This document shows positions 35,242 to 50,231 of a stretch of 64,000 bases of DNA, piece by piece. Every line of letters starts with the position of its first letter. The stretch's first letter is position 1. The DNA is taken from assembly GCA_040954595.2 (NCBI GenBank), contig CM082580.2, positions 9,424,001-9,488,000 on the forward strand, written 5' to 3'. Made by a program: the position numbers and the translations under genes. The stretch comes from Balanoglossus misakiensis. Taxonomy: Eukaryota; Hemichordata. The notes below the pieces were generated by a model. The model was given only the letters and a program-made list of their open reading frames with translations. It was not told where the DNA came from and did not search any database.

Positions 35242-37888
35242 CTGAAATCAATATAGAGAAACAGAACATAGATTTTAGTACACTGCAAAACATAAGCATG
35301 ACTGTGTGCTTCAGGACTAAATATCCGAAGTAAACAGACCAGAGTAGGTCCACATGTCATACGTATGCAAAAAGCTAATTTCAGAAAACCATGCCTGGAG
35401 AGTCAAAAACCAACTTGGTCCACATGTACAAAACAGTTGGAGCCAATATGAAAATGATAAAACCCTGAACTTTCAATTACCCGAGGTTAACACATGCGAT
35501 GCCAATCCCGTTAACACACAGTGATTACTTGGAAACAAAGTAGAAGCATACAGTCTGGCTGTACTGTTCTTGTAATCACTCTTTTTAGCTGAGGCAAGTA
35601 CTGGTGTCTGGCATCTGACCCGGATTACTGTCAAATGGACTTACCCTGAACAAATCACACAGTAATACATACCAGATACTTGAAGGTTTAAAGGGCCAAT
35701 GGGGGTGAAAAGTTCACGAGGAAAACACTTTTCTCACAGGGTAAAGATTTGGAAGGTTCTGGTTGTGACAGCCCCGTCTGGTAACCATTTATACAATATC
35801 TGACTACATACATGTACATGTATCCACTATCCACATGGGTTGTTTCATCTTTTTATAATTGACAGAAACCATTGTACCTCACCCGATTCTTGTAATGCAC
35901 AAGTCGTGGCAATCTTATTGGAAATATTTCAATGTGAAATAATAAAATGTTTTTCGCGCTGAAAGAGTGATAGGCTCTGCAAATATCACATGGATGAATC
36001 ATCAATGACACTGTGTTATACAGATCAACCGAGTCACCAGCAGCTGAATTGAATTTTTGAACAGTTCATTTAGAATTTCATACCACCCTGATACATTTCC
36101 ATCAAACTGCTGACAGGTTCCAAAAGGACTCTGCCTGGGGCCGATTTGTACTCATCAATCAGACGAAATAATTGTTGCAGTCGCCCCATCTTTCTCTCCC
36201 CGAGTAAACTCAATTGAGTTGCATTCTGGGTAATCACTGCAACTTCATCATGCCACAGAGCTCATTTTCTCTAGGAGACATCGATATGTCGGTGAGACGA
36301 GGTCACGGCGACTGATGATGATTTTTGGGAACGGAAAGAATGCACCCCTGCAAAAAAGTGAAGCCGCACGACAAACGCAGCATGTGTTTCGAATCTTCAC
36401 TTCGCAGCTGTTAATATCCGGACATCAAATGACGTGTGTAGGAATGCATCACCTCAAAATCCCAGGCCATAGACTGGACTGGTGTTGAATTTTTTTCTGG
36501 GTTTTCTGCATAATTATACCAAAGATGAATCAATGTGACAACAGTGCAATCAAACTACAAATTAATGTACTTACAATTAATCAATTTGATTGCAACTATC
36601 TGTTCACATGTGGGAACTCCATGAAGGAAATTGGGGTCAAACTGTTAAAGGAGGTGTCTTTTTTTCTTTTTCATGCTCTCAAGTTTCCAAGTCTCTGATT
36701 AGAAGACACACTTAGAATACTGATGCATGAAGCAAGCTACCCAGATGTAGTTTGTAAGAATGATGGAACTGCAACTCAAGGATTGTTACTTTGAAGCCAG
36801 GCCTGGCTTCTCTCGTTCAACGCAGTCCAAATCACACCCACCAACAGAACATATCGGCTGTCAAGTGGCCAATCCAATTTTCAAGATGAAGGATGGTTTG
36901 TATTAGTTTGGGAATCCGACGTCGAATGAAAAATCAGCCAGCTTGAAATTTGCTCCCGATGTAAGAAATGACGGAGCATGCTGGGTGCCAAAAGAGCAGC
37001 CCCAATTTTCATCACGGCTGTAATTGAAATGGGATTTCAACATCTAAAATGTATGACCAAATGCTGAATTCCACGGAAAGGTGAAAGCGAGTTGAGAGAG
37101 AATTCCATTATTCATCTCCTGTCACACAGCGATGTTTTCTTTTAACTTCCTCCTCACCATTCAAAGTGACAAGATTTTCTCTCTCGGAAACAGCCAGGTG
37201 TCTCTGATATGTGCCGTGTCTTCAATAATCAATGGATTTCCATACCTTTCCATTTCCTCGCTGCCTGTATTTCATTCCCAGCCCTATAACTATGGAATCC
37301 GACACTGTCTAATATCATATTCCATGATTAGAATAATGGCGGATTATCAGCAGGATTCCATCCGTATGATTGAATATCACTCCGACAAATAATTGCTGAC
37401 TGCTGAGCACAGTCAAACAGCATTGGGTTTTGTCCCAGTACTCCCAAAGTGACTTGGCTATCTATCAGCTCTGGTAAAATGACTGCCGACTGATCTCGTC
37501 AAGACCACCAAGAAATAAACAAATTTCTCTCCGTGCCAGTTTCACTTATCAGGAATTCCGTTGAACTTTCCATGTTCGATCCCTGGAGGCAATCCCTTGC
37601 AGACTCTAAGACACGGGGTATAGTCCTGTATAGCTGCCGAATCACCCAGAATGTGTGTTTTTACAGAGGTAACATAAATAGAGGATAACTTCTAAGTGGT
37701 TTGCTGAGACCGGGTAAAGTCTTTTCCATTATGGACATTCTGGTATCGATGCACACGTATTAGCTACTTAAAAGTAAACCTTTTGTGAACTGATACTCAG
37801 CAACTGGTCATGCCTCCAGAAAACGGGACACACAACAGTAAATAAAGAAACTGACTGATTAAAATCAAACAGGAAATTGGGAAGGGAA

Positions 37889-37978
37889 AATTAATGAACC
37901 GCTAATTAATTAAACAATTAGCAATGAGCAAATCAACAAGTTAATTGAATACCACATGGAAAGAACTAATTAATAAAA
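37889..37978. promoter_or_regulatory. Cluster of TAATTA homeodomain-type sites
   Basis: In 90 bases there are at least five TAAT/ATTA groups, including TAATTAATTAA, AATTAG, TTAATTG and TAATTAATAA, separated by non-repetitive sequence such as CACATGGAAAG. The density fits a homeodomain-bound enhancer, but AT-rich DNA can produce it by chance. Confidence 0.35.
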
Positions 37979-38147
37979 CAGCATGGGGTACTACCAGCCA
38001 ACAGATGTGATACACTGGTATGCATCTCCACAATGTATCAAGAAGCCATCAAAGTACTACAGTGTGTTAGTTTTCCACTTGTGACATCACAAATACGTAT
38101 CTGAATTGCGATGTGTTGAAAACTGCAATTTTGTATATTCCAGGCAT

Positions 38148-38168
38148 AAGACTGAAAGATTCAGTCTT
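38148..38168. repeat. Short perfect inverted repeat
   Basis: AAGACTGAA and TTCAGTCTT, nine bases each, are separated by three bases. It is a compact hairpin with no adjoining gene. Confidence 0.8.
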
Positions 38169-41100
38169 TCCTGGATGTATGGTACATGTACACCCATCTC
38201 AACCGCCAACCAGCTAGAGTGGGAAGGTTTAATAAGAGGAGTGAGACTGAAAGTGCAGACATGAATGAATCTTTCCCTCCATCTGCGCAATCACCCATTT
38301 TCTCCCTCCGCGAACTATCAGGACACACCCATCTCTAGCGACAACCACTCGACAAACCACCTAGAAAATCAACCAACCAGCGAAGGAATTCCACGACTTC
38401 CAAACCGAATACAGCAGAGAAAGTGTGCCAAGAACGGAGAGAGGGGCACAGATCATATACACAGTACAATATATCAACATAATTAGAATATTTTAGTGTG
38501 AAGTTCACATAAACATCTAAGCATACCTGTACAGTACATGCTACCAAAAATTACGGAAATCATTCAAATTCCAAAACATGTCACCAAATATTTTTCATTT
38601 ACGACTGTCTCTAAACAAATTCTAGCTCAAGTTATTCTGCTCTCCCCCGTGGATAGAGAAAACAGACCAGTATTTGTGTATGCTGATACTCGATATGAAT
38701 GTTGCTGGGATCTTTCAGGCATACCGCGCATATGGCAGGCTTGTTAGTCACTGTTTATCATTTTTCACCGCAACACTAGCAAGCGCTGTCAGATTGCTTT
38801 CGGTGTGGTGTGATGTGACCCTATTGGCCGGAATGCCTACTGGTATACATGTACATGCACACATCTTCACATATTTTACTCTTACATGCACAAACTGTCT
38901 CACTCGAAGTCAAAGTGTTAAATTCGGTATTTTGTTAGAACCGCTGACATCTTGTGAACATAAATTTGCATAATGAAATATACCACACTGTACACAGACT
39001 TGCATCAAACATAAAGGTGGGGCCAGGCCTGTTAGATATGGATGAAATTATTCCAATTCTGTTTAAATATTAATTTGGTTCGGGAAGGTTTTAAATCTTG
39101 TTTGTGCTTCTCTGTAAAAGTGCTTCAGGAGCCCAGAAATCCAAAATAAAACAGAACTTAAATGGGAGGAACCTGAAGTGGTCATAAACCTTGGAAAATA
39201 TAAAAGCACAGCGTACATGTACACAGACATTCTGACTCTGCAAGTCTTTAATCATCCGACAACCCCCATCTCCTGTATTTATTACATTTCTCACATATCT
39301 ACACTCTAGCTGTGATATTTTAAATCATCTTGTTACTTTTATTGCAGTTTAGATGAATTATTTACGGTGTACGCAAGACCCTAACCTATGCACATTTTCC
39401 CTGAACGGATCCACAGTTCGATTTTTATGGGAAACATTTTATGGCAGCATTTTAATGGAAAAACTTTCCTGTACCTGTGCACACTTTTGATACAGCCAAT
39501 ATTTGTGATCATATTTCATATCCCGAGTAATGCTTGTCAACAGTAAATTTAAGTATTTTTTTTTCAGATTCGCAGTTGTGATGAACATACTTATCTAACA
39601 TTTTAAAGTTAGAGAGTTGAAGCAACAAGTTTGCGTAAATAAGCAGACACAACACACAGTAGAACTCTGGGGACTTCTATTCAAAATTGTTCCTTTCATG
39701 GTTTGGATTTAAAGAAATCGCTAAACCAACAAACAACCGACTGAAGTCTACTCAATAAATAAGAAGATATTCAAACTGTGTTTTAGTTAACCCACAGTTT
39801 TTCATTCTTTACCTGCAAAGGGAAATATTTCATGGAGAAAACTACCTGTAATTGGCATGAAATCACCAGTGATGATTAGACTAACACACAAATATACTTT
39901 GTGAACATCAATAGCAATGATTGCACAAGTAGATCACATGTAACAATCAGTGCAGTGTATCAGCATTTCCCCCTGCAGCCCACACACAAACATTTTGAAA
40001 ACTTCCTGAAAGGCAAAAAATAGGTACTGTATATGGTAAGTGTAAAGTGCAGAAACATTCATCACAAAACATTTAAAGAAGCTTTGAGAAACTCACTTTA
40101 CGAGGCATAAAAAGTTCCTACTCCAGTGGCGTGAGAAACTGAATAAACAGTCGAGTAGAGGCACTTGAATGGAGTAAATTCCAGCTACATCCTGCCACCA
40201 TGGAAGTCAAGCAAGAACTACAGAAACTGTCAGTGTGTAATTTACATAGGATATGTACATGTACAAGCCGCTGTGATGTCATCAGTGCTGGTTGCTAAGC
40301 AACATTTGTGGGTCTCCGCCTTGAGATGGTTAACCCAAGGTTTAGGCCACAGTGTTTGGATTTGGGGATGGCCATAATAATATACGTACAATACAACAGG
40401 GATTTCCCCAGATCAGTTACATGTGGTCAAGTCTTGATGACAAGTTCGAATGTTTTGGAGGAAATATCCAGAGTCACAATGGAAAAATACTGGAATATTG
40501 CAAAAAAAGGGTTTGAGATTTAAAAATACAACACATTCCAGAATTTTTCCAACCCTCTATATAACTGTCATTCAGACACATGAGATGATGTACTGTGCAG
40601 TAAGCCAGCTTTGATGGATGGGATTTACTGGGGACATTTTCTCTCTGCCAGAAATCAAGACATAATAGGATTCACAGCGAGATTCATACAACATTAAAAC
40701 TTGTATGATAACTTCGTGAACTCTTAGTAACCCCATCATGCAAGAAAACTCGATTTGCGCAAGGCAGTCACATCCCAAGTCGGTGCTCCATCTTTTCTTT
40801 TCTTCATTCATCACAATAAACCCGGATGGCTTCTCCATCATTTGTCATTTAGAAATTCTCTTTTGGAGAGGGATAAAATCTCCGCTGTTGCTCTCGTGTC
40901 AAGTTCCGGCAAGTGCTGGATGATGTTCCGTACACTAGCAAGATTGATGAACAAACCATCGTGCTGCCAGGGTCCTCCAAAATGACTTTTTTTCACAAGA
41001 TTAAATATATATCAAATTTGTATTCTGTGCAGGAACCGTTAAATACCACAGGTCTGCTCTTGATATTCTTGTAAGATTGATGGTTTTTGCAATTTTTGTG

Positions 41101-42140
41101 AAGCTTCCATCATCTTTCTCATAAAATATTCATAGTTTATGCAAATTATACAGCAGAGTATTGATCCCACATCATTTGAGTGTGAAAAATTCTGGATTTT
41201 ACAGCAAAGAACTTCATCTTTTCCTACAGAAGTTTTGCTCAGAAAAGAAGTTCATCTTTTCGGGTTCCTATAGAAGATTATCTCAAATACTAGCAAAATA
41301 GCGCCTGTTTCTTGAAAATGGGTCACATTTTATCACTTGACTAGAAGGAAACTGCAAAGCCTGTCTGTATGTTTGGGGAAGCCATTTCGAATTTGAAGGC
41401 TCGCTGGGGAACGAGGCAAAGTGTAACAAAACAAAATGATACTCTCACTCCAAATTAAACCCTGAACGATCAATGTTCCCCAACACCACCCTGTAGGCTA
41501 CAGTTAATGGCAACCACGAGCTATTCTGAGCCAATAATCTCCTTGCAGCAGTGAGCAGTTCATTAAATTCAGTCGGCAAACATTAGACATGTCATTACTG
41601 ACAATTTAGAACAGGTAAACTGCCATTACAAGCTGGATCACAACTCCCCCTGGGAATTAGCTCAGCCTTAAATAATTGACACTGCTGACAAAAGCATTCA
41701 TCTTGGATTGCACTTTCAGCATTAGCTTTCCTAACTCTTTATAATTTCTGAAAGTCAAGATGCAACCGACTTTTTAAAAATGTAACACTCAGAACACATT
41801 TCATGCCTTCTGACCGTATCACCTTTTAAATTTTTAAGCATAACACAGTATCATATCCCAATGGTCAAGATGATCTACTTTCCAATTTTGTATCGTGCGT
41901 ATCCCATAATGCATTTGTACATATACTGGAGAGCTATTCTCCTGAGGCTATATACTCAATGGTAAATATACTAATGGCAATAAACTGTTTCTCACATGAG
42001 GAATCAGTTTCTATTTGTGTCTCATGGGTGTGTTCACACATGATGGTCATCAAAATGTCAGTTCGCAGGATGACAGAGGGATAAATGGGGGATTCCATGC
42101 CTGCATATAGGACAGTTTCCTGTTTAGTGTTTTGTTTGAG

Positions 42141-42166
42141 CCCCCCCCCCCCCCCCCCCCCCCCCC
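42141..42166. repeat. Poly-C homopolymer tract
   Basis: An unbroken run of 26 cytosines. The exact length may reflect sequencing or assembly error. Confidence 0.9.
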
Positions 42167-45100
42167 TTAGAGCAGACAGAACCTCTCAACCCATAAATTA
42201 CTGAGGACACTACAGAGGCAAAGTTTTTGACCCTAACCTGCGGTGACCTCACGCTATCACAATAAGATCTTTGTTGAATTATACCTATGCCACAAGGTTG
42301 TCTCTTCATGTACAATAGTCGAGATACCGGATTTCCATATCTGTTTGTATTCACTGTGTATTCACCCCATTGTCAACCTCGATCACTACTGGCACTGTGC
42401 GTGCTCAAAGCTGCAAAATACACAACATAATTACCCCCACAGCAGTATTTGAAAACTTTTCTGAGGTAGTCAACCGCAGGCTGAAGTGGCCTGGAGGCTT
42501 TAACTGTTCTCAGATGAGCTGGGCTGACCCCACGAGATGACAACAGGCCATCCGCATACTGTATGTTTTTTTATGTGGTCTGTGTTTTGTATTCTCCTGG
42601 TCACACCAGTGCCCTTCTTCTGTCAACATCAGAGTTTTTAGATCCACAGATTACCCCTTGTGGAATATTTGGGGAAGGAGGGACTGTACTGTAACATGAA
42701 CTCCCATGTTCGCCAAAACGTGAACTTGATACATAAACTGACAAGGTCATCATCATAGCCACTGCTAATATTACAAAAGTAACATACCAGTAGACCACGG
42801 GGCAAATAACGAAAGAACCATCATGCACCATTCCAAAACTCCTTTCTGATATTAATATTCAAATGCAATCACATAATTTACATATCAAAGGAAAGCGAGA
42901 TGGATCTTCAGTATCTCTGCCATCTCAATGGGTGACCCACAAATGTCACAATTTATCTGATGACTTTCAAAAGGGAACAGCAACCTTGACCTTGTCTAGA
43001 TACATCTATATAAGACATTGATGACGAATTTGCCTTGGGCTACAAAAGACATGCATTCATGTAATAGGGGCAAACCACAGATCTGATTACTCCCAAATAA
43101 GTGCATCCACATTAAACATGTATCCTTTGATAACAGCTTTGCTTGCACTGTCAATTACATATATTCTAATCGTTCAAAAACTACAATTACTTCTCCGAAG
43201 TTCAGCAATTTCCAACCACTTCCATATTTTGGGCATATCATTACTTTCCTGTTTTCATCAATTGTCAATGCTGTCTCTATCATCCTTCTGAATTCCATAC
43301 AATTACTTGCTGCATGCGTTTGAAAAGAGATGTCGCAAAGAGTACTTCAAAAAAGTGTGACTATATCTTTAAAGGGCCACCCATTAACTGACTTTATGCA
43401 TTGGGAACAACCTAGAATGCTTGTATCCATGGCGATGAGTGGAAGACCTACATCTTTTTAGCTTAACCATGTAACACCTGGATATAGTAAAGGCTTTACT
43501 GCATTGAGGACAGCGAATTTAATTTTCCTTCAAATTGATCTCAGCTAGCCTTCATGCCCAATGTCACATTCTATTGATTATTTTAAGTAGATTCCAGTGC
43601 CTGTGCTGTTTTAATGCATCGCTTGAATTTTTACATCATAAACGATATACACGTTCCCTACACTGATTCATATTCCTGTTGTATGCTTAGAAATCCCAAA
43701 TTGCGTTATGATAAATTCTCACCATAAAACATACCCCATTACCTTGGTGTAATTTCTAGCCCACAGTGTGACGTCTTGCACCTTTGACCTTGCTAATAAT
43801 ACGACCCACAGAACGCTCTGCATGCACCGACTGTGTTGTCGCAGCACAAAATATTTGACACAACGCAATTTACATGTACTAACCGACTCCGTAAGCTGCC
43901 ACTGCCCACAAAATTGAAAAGCCTAATTGGATTTCTGTACTGAAAGGTCAGTTGCGTGTTTTTTCGGTCAAAATGCTCACGGTATCAAGGGAAATGCCTA
44001 TTTGCAATGCAACGGGTGCAAGCTCAACTTGACATTTGGCAGTGCATGTATCGGCAGTACTTTCAGCTTTTCGTATGTAAATCCACATTGTCAGCAATTT
44101 AACCATGCATAGAGGCATTTAGAGATAGAACACTCAGATCTGGCATGATTACTTCCAGGCAGCTGTAAGGAAAATCTAATTTGCATCCCAACCAAGTTGT
44201 GGAAATCTTCCGGGAATTCAATACACGAGTGGAAAATGATACAACTGCAGAGACTTTGACGCCATTAATATTGTATCATTTTTTTCCCAGAGTGGATTAC
44301 GAGCCTAAATTGTCTCATATAAATTTTGCAGAACGTGTTCGTAAATTTGAATGTTGTTTTAAGGAGAAAGGGGTACAAGGGTTTATGCATTCATGTCATT
44401 TCATAATTGTTACATAAAATGTACTGAAGGTTCCTTAGTAAAATATCCCCACAGGAAGAGATTTTTATTTTATAGTGCAAACATTGCTCAAGGCAATTAT
44501 AATATGGATGATTCTGGCTGGTTCCCGTTTATTAAAAAAGCCACTGATTTTTCATTAGAATTCATGGCAACTGTACTATGTGGTAGAAATAGCTGGTGCA
44601 TTGTACACTGGATGGCCACACTGCACTAGAGCGACTGGCACCCACTGCCATAAATTTTAACCTGAGTAGGCAGGGTCCACAAATAACACCTTGGAGTGGA
44701 AAATATTGTCTCCGATGCTCCAACACGACTATTTGTCGAACCTGTCTGCGTTTTCTTTGTGGATAACCCCAAGACCCCCAACTTCCCACTCACACACACA
44801 TCATCTCACACAAGCTTGTTTTACTCTTATAGTAACACATGGTTAGTAGTATGCAAGTAGTCAGGTTCTTTCATTGAAAGCATGTCGTTGATTGGCCAAA
44901 AGTTCACTGGCCATTACTGCTTATTTGCATAGCAATGCAAATTTGCATATTTAAAAAAAACCCAGACTTGCTGAAACTTGACATTTGATTTAATTTAATC
45001 CTGCCCTAGCAACAGAATCGCGAAGCTGTGGATACATGAAGCCACCACACAACATCAAGCGTGGGCTTCACCACAATTGATTAATGCTTCCAATCGTAAC

Positions 45101-45623
45101 TGAAGGAGGCGATTCTTTCTTCCGTGTATGTTGACAAAACTCTAGAAAAATAAATCCGCAGAAAGCGACTGATTGCTTTAGTTCACTGAAGTTAAACAGA
45201 TCAACAAATCCTGGCATGCCACACATACATTACCCATTTAATTGGAACATTACTTTCCTTGTAATGGAATTAGTTGCACAGATTTGCCAACTTGGTGGGA
45301 GGGGGAGGACAAACAATTAAAGTTTTACAGAATTACTCCTGCTTAAAATGTGCAGCTTTTGTGCATCAAACATTTGGAGGTATCGGTACGCCATTTCTGA
45401 AATTCTGCTGACATGATCTCCCATTCACTGCTTTTATACACATGGAGAGTGTATTTGTTCAAATTGGCTTGGTGAATTCAGTCATGGAATTTGTCAAATT
45501 GGGTTGCAATCATTGTCTGAATTGAACTGATAGGTTCGACCTCAGCAATGCATGTGAAGAGCTTCTCAATAAGAGAACTTAATGAGCAAAGCAGGAAAAA
45601 AACATGAAAGACAGTCTGTGAAA

Positions 45624-45664
45624 TTTAACCTCTACAGAGGCAACTGGGGGTGAAAGGGTTAAAT
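45624..45664 (-). mobile_element. MITE-like element copy 3 (short)
   Basis: On the minus strand it starts TTTAACCCTTTCACCCCCAG, continues TTGCCTCTGTAGAGG and ends TTAAA. It matches the left part of the other two copies. Its ends TTTAACC and GGTTAAA are mutual inverted repeats, so it may be an internally deleted element rather than a truncation. Confidence 0.45.
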
Positions 45665-48600
45665 GTCCCTGTCGCATCATCACCACTGACAGTGCCACGC
45701 AATGAATGTGATGGTGTTGTCCTCATTGGTTGGCTGGCCTTTGACCTGTCCACGAAGAGGTCATTCGGGGACCTGCATTGTGAGCTGAGAGGTATGGGAC
45801 AGAGAGAGACACCATAAATCATTCACTGCAGGTCATTAGCACCTCCAACAACCCAAACAAACACATCCCCTGCAATGCCAGACAGTTAACACTCAGCTGT
45901 CAGTCTCGATGGGATCAAAGTATCAAACACCAAAACCACAGTCCCGGTTGATTGGGAGAAAAAAAAACGGTTTGAGGATTACGTGGTGCTGGCCTATATC
46001 CACATATAGTTCTCGTAGCACCGATTTCCCCAGCCCTGTCATAAAATTTGAGCGTACATTTTCCACATTCTCCACACATAGTTTCAAGGCACGAACCCTT
46101 GGCTCAAACTCCCTAATCAGCTGTCAGGCAGCATGGTCGTACACCCGCACTGGGACAGGCAGATGTGTGATCGTAACTTAGCATTAAATTATCGAAATAA
46201 AGTTGACACAGGTGGACTCAACAGATTGAAGTCACGGAAACACTAATAATCGTAACATGCTGTAATATCGTTCGGTGATATCACTCTGTGCAGAATGACA
46301 GATGCACGTGAAACTAGGTTGGAGTACAGGACATATTTACCTTTGCAAGAACCGGCATATTCTTGCCAGGTTTCAATGAATGGATTCCCAGGCATTCTGA
46401 TTTGTTTGAGGTAGTTACAGGAAGTCTGGTTAGGGTATAAGCTAGAATTGTACTTTGCCATTCTAAACTATCTTAGTATGTTGGATGACTAGACAGACTC
46501 TAACACAAATGCCTGGTTGCATATTGTCCTAACCCCCTATTGGGTAATGTAAGACGAATGGTTGCACCATCCAGGCACACACCTTTAATGACTACAAAAT
46601 GGATTCTTAATGTGTGAACAATCCATTAAAAAGACCCATCTTTCATCCAGAAATATTACAAGCTCGTGGTGAGAGCCTAATGATTCATACTTGTTAACAC
46701 TTTCAGCTAAAACCTGCGTGTTCGGAATGATAATTTAAACTACCTACACAGTAATTTAGATGAAATAATTCCATTCATCAAATTATACAACTGCCATTTG
46801 AATGCACAGTTGTGACCATAACCTTCATAGTTGGTGCATTGTTCAGCATATTTTGATTTACTTTGTTTTTCAGGAGTATAGTTTAAATCCAGCCATCTAT
46901 TTGAATTATCATCACAGTATTTGTGAGTGATTTGATTAGCTACAAAGGTCGCAGATATGTACACTGTAGTTTCTGATTTCTCTACAAGTTGGGTTCATGT
47001 AAGTAAACATGTCAACATTGATTACAGCTAAATCATACGGAACTGTTCATTTTTCATCTTTGCCTCTTCTCAGTTAGTGCAACATTATAGAGAACTAGTA
47101 CTCTGTAAAAATATCTATACACTGAAATAGGCATATACTTTCTCTCCTGAAGTTTTTAAACTCTCTCTACAAAGAAATATAGGAAGGTGTTCAAAGTCAT
47201 GCTATTTTGTGTTTGAATACACACATGAACTCAAAATACGACCATTTCTATTTTCAGGGACTGTGGGGGAGGGAGGGCAGAGTTTACTAGTAAAATTACC
47301 AAGAACAGCAGGTCATCCTCTATCACTCAACATGCATGCTGGGTAGCCGGCTGATACATTACAGGAATCCCATTACCAGTGAAGAATCTTGTCCTCAAAA
47401 GATACCAGCAGAGAAGATTGGAAATTGGAGACACCCACCTGTGGTGTATGTGTGTGTGAGTGTGATTCCATCTGACCCGCTGCTGGTCAGCTGGGCCTGT
47501 CATCACTACTGGAGACCTGCACGCTTTAACTGTGTTTGGGTCATTAAATGATGTCCGTCCTTGCTTAACCTTTAGCACCTTCGTTTTGGACAGAATGCAT
47601 TAATACAGGGAAATAAACACATACTGAGGACAAACTATACCCGTTTATATTAGGCACTAGAGATTTGCCCATTGAGAAATGCTGGACTGGACATACAGAA
47701 AACTTGGTGATAAGTTTTTATGCGTGTTTGTCACTACAATGAGACATTCATAAAAGCAGTAAACAGAACAATCAGCAGTGGTCAACTTTATGGGAGTCGT
47801 GTGAGCTTGATGTATAGCCTACAGAAATGAAATTGAGACATTTTTATGACCGATGTGACAAAACTTGAACAAAGACGTAGAGGCTGGCCAAGGTAGGACA
47901 TTATCAGGTTTGGTTGTCAGCCACAACGGAGGCATTTTCTTGATCAGACCTTGTAGAGCAGCCTTGAACTGCTTTTATAAATACAAGCTTCTCACACTCT
48001 AACCATGAGTGCATTTTGTCCAACCAGAATGCGTTTAGCAACACTCAATGAAATTTCATCATGTGCCCTCGTCCAACGTAATTCAAGGTGAAAAGAAATC
48101 ATTAGGAACAGTGTGTCGGCCATTCTCAAGACATTCACAGGATAAATTGGGTAACGGAAAAGTGGATTATAAGTTTGAAAGGCTGCTACATGAGGTTGCT
48201 AGCCTAGATATCCACAATAAAAATGCCAGTGTGTATGTACAAACATGTAATTTACAACCTTGTTGGGAACCTGAAAAACAAAAATTACTCGTATAATTTA
48301 CAGGGCCATCAGTGGTGTATAAATTCATATTTATGTTGACTTTTGGATCACGAGTGAGAATCATGAGCAGGCTATGTGTCAGTTGTATATTTAGAATGAG
48401 TTGGTTGGGTTGGGTTGGCCAGACTCGAGGGCTAGGATCACTCAACTGAACTCTTCATTGTTTATCAGTAATATGCATGAGAGTCAATCCCTATTGCAGA
48501 TAAAGATCATCACTCTTTGAAATCAATTTCATCTCTCTCACAGCATTCTGCCGGCATTATGACTCAGTGTCAGAAATGCAATTACCATGTTAATGCAAGA

Positions 48601-49279
48601 CCAACATAAAAACTCCCAATAAAAATGTTTGTTTATCATCAGCAGTTACAGTTCAAATATTTATGAAACAGAATTGTTATTAATAATTCTATTTCATTGC
48701 TGTTCTCTGCATAGATGTAGATATCGCAGTGGAAAATTTTAATATGCCCTAACTAAACTGGATTATACTGAACGAATATATCACCGATTCTTGAATACGG
48801 TTACATTTTTTTCCCTTTGGCAAAAAGTAAGCTGATCGTTTCTCAAGAGTGCGATAAGGCATTGATGTCCTCATCAAATATACGGCCAGTCTTCATTTTT
48901 TCATTTCAGGATATCTTCAAAAGCTGACATGATGGCCTTTCAATTACCCTCTGCCAGTCACAGCAGGACCCGCTGCGTTTCCGACACCGCTCTGATTTGT
49001 AACGCTGTCATATTTTTTGCTACACTGATGGAATGTTTTTAATTCTGGCGTTTAACCAAAGATGGGGTTGCGACCTCTATTACTTTTCAGAAATTGAAAC
49101 CAGCCTCAAATGACAACGAGTCTGTCTCGATATTGCTGATCATTACTGTTTCACCTTGTCGTGCTGGGCCGAGGCATTCCTAGATTCCTAAACACACAGA
49201 TTAGGTGGACCATAGGGGATGCTTAACTAAAGGGTTCAAACATGGCATACATTTATCTCTCCATGGTGCATGTTTTCAA

Positions 49280-49343
<64 letters not shown>
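49280..49343. repeat. (CAT)n microsatellite
   Basis: About 21 CAT units, followed by CAA units and a few mixed repeats. It produces spurious poly-His and poly-Asp open frames on the two strands. Confidence 0.95.
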
Positions 49344-49344
<1 letters not shown>

Positions 49345-50231
49345 ACAACAACAACATCAACCACAGAGAAGCAGTAGAAATATAAAGAAAAGGGCAAACA
49401 ATACAAATGTACAAAATCTGTGGTGGCTGGCTGCACTAAGTCCATGGTTCAAGACAATTGTGTTTTTTCAATGTAAAGTTTACTCTTTATCCTAATTTGA
49501 GTGCCGGATAATGGGCACTGACCACCTACAAGAGTGTTTAAGAGTGTTACTGGTAATCTACTTTGGATCCCAACCACCCCTTGAGCCAACGACAATTTTC
49601 ATTTACTAACAAAAATGAAACAAGTCACTGATTACCCAACAAAACGTGAAAAGTATCTTTTCTCTTTGTACGGATCATTTCATGAGAATTCATCTTGGAT
49701 TCGACGTTATTTTAAACAGCGAAGCCCTCCAAGGCTGTACCTGTCCAGTGCACTGTGAGAAGTCTCAGCCATGCACGGCTGGCAACCTTGAATGTTTTGT
49801 ACTGGAGATTAGGAAGGCGCATTGACAGCATTAGTAGTGGCATACAAACAACTCCCTACTGATAATCCAACATGAATGGAACAAAAGCCAGAGAGAGCAA
49901 CTCAAAACTGCACCACTGGGGCGAGCTAGTGACACCATTAGCATTACACCGTACTGTCTCAATCTGTTCGACGGACAAACGCTTTTTGGCACGCTGAAAG
50001 TCTTTCCATGTTCACTTCAAGAACTCTTCGCTGGGGTTTGTTTCACAGGTAGACGTGAAAATTACTTTAATCCGAGTATAGAGTCCGAGAATAAATACAC
50101 GGCACTTGTATACACCAAGCACTCAACTGATGCAGGGAGAAATTGCCAACACAGACTGGTCGGTTGTTTTAGGTTGGAGTGGACAATGGTGTTGTTTTGA
50201 AACTCTATTCCAATGGACAGGAAATACTTAC

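Noticed and set aside
44181-44417. 78-codon plus-strand open frame (MHPNQVVEIFREF...)
   Set aside because: It is AT-rich, has no recognised domain, and has no supporting splice or promoter signals; its length is compatible with chance.
49205-49495. Poly-His/Gln open frame, and poly-Asp on the other strand
   Set aside because: It is created by the CAT microsatellite; the flanking frame has no similarity to known proteins.
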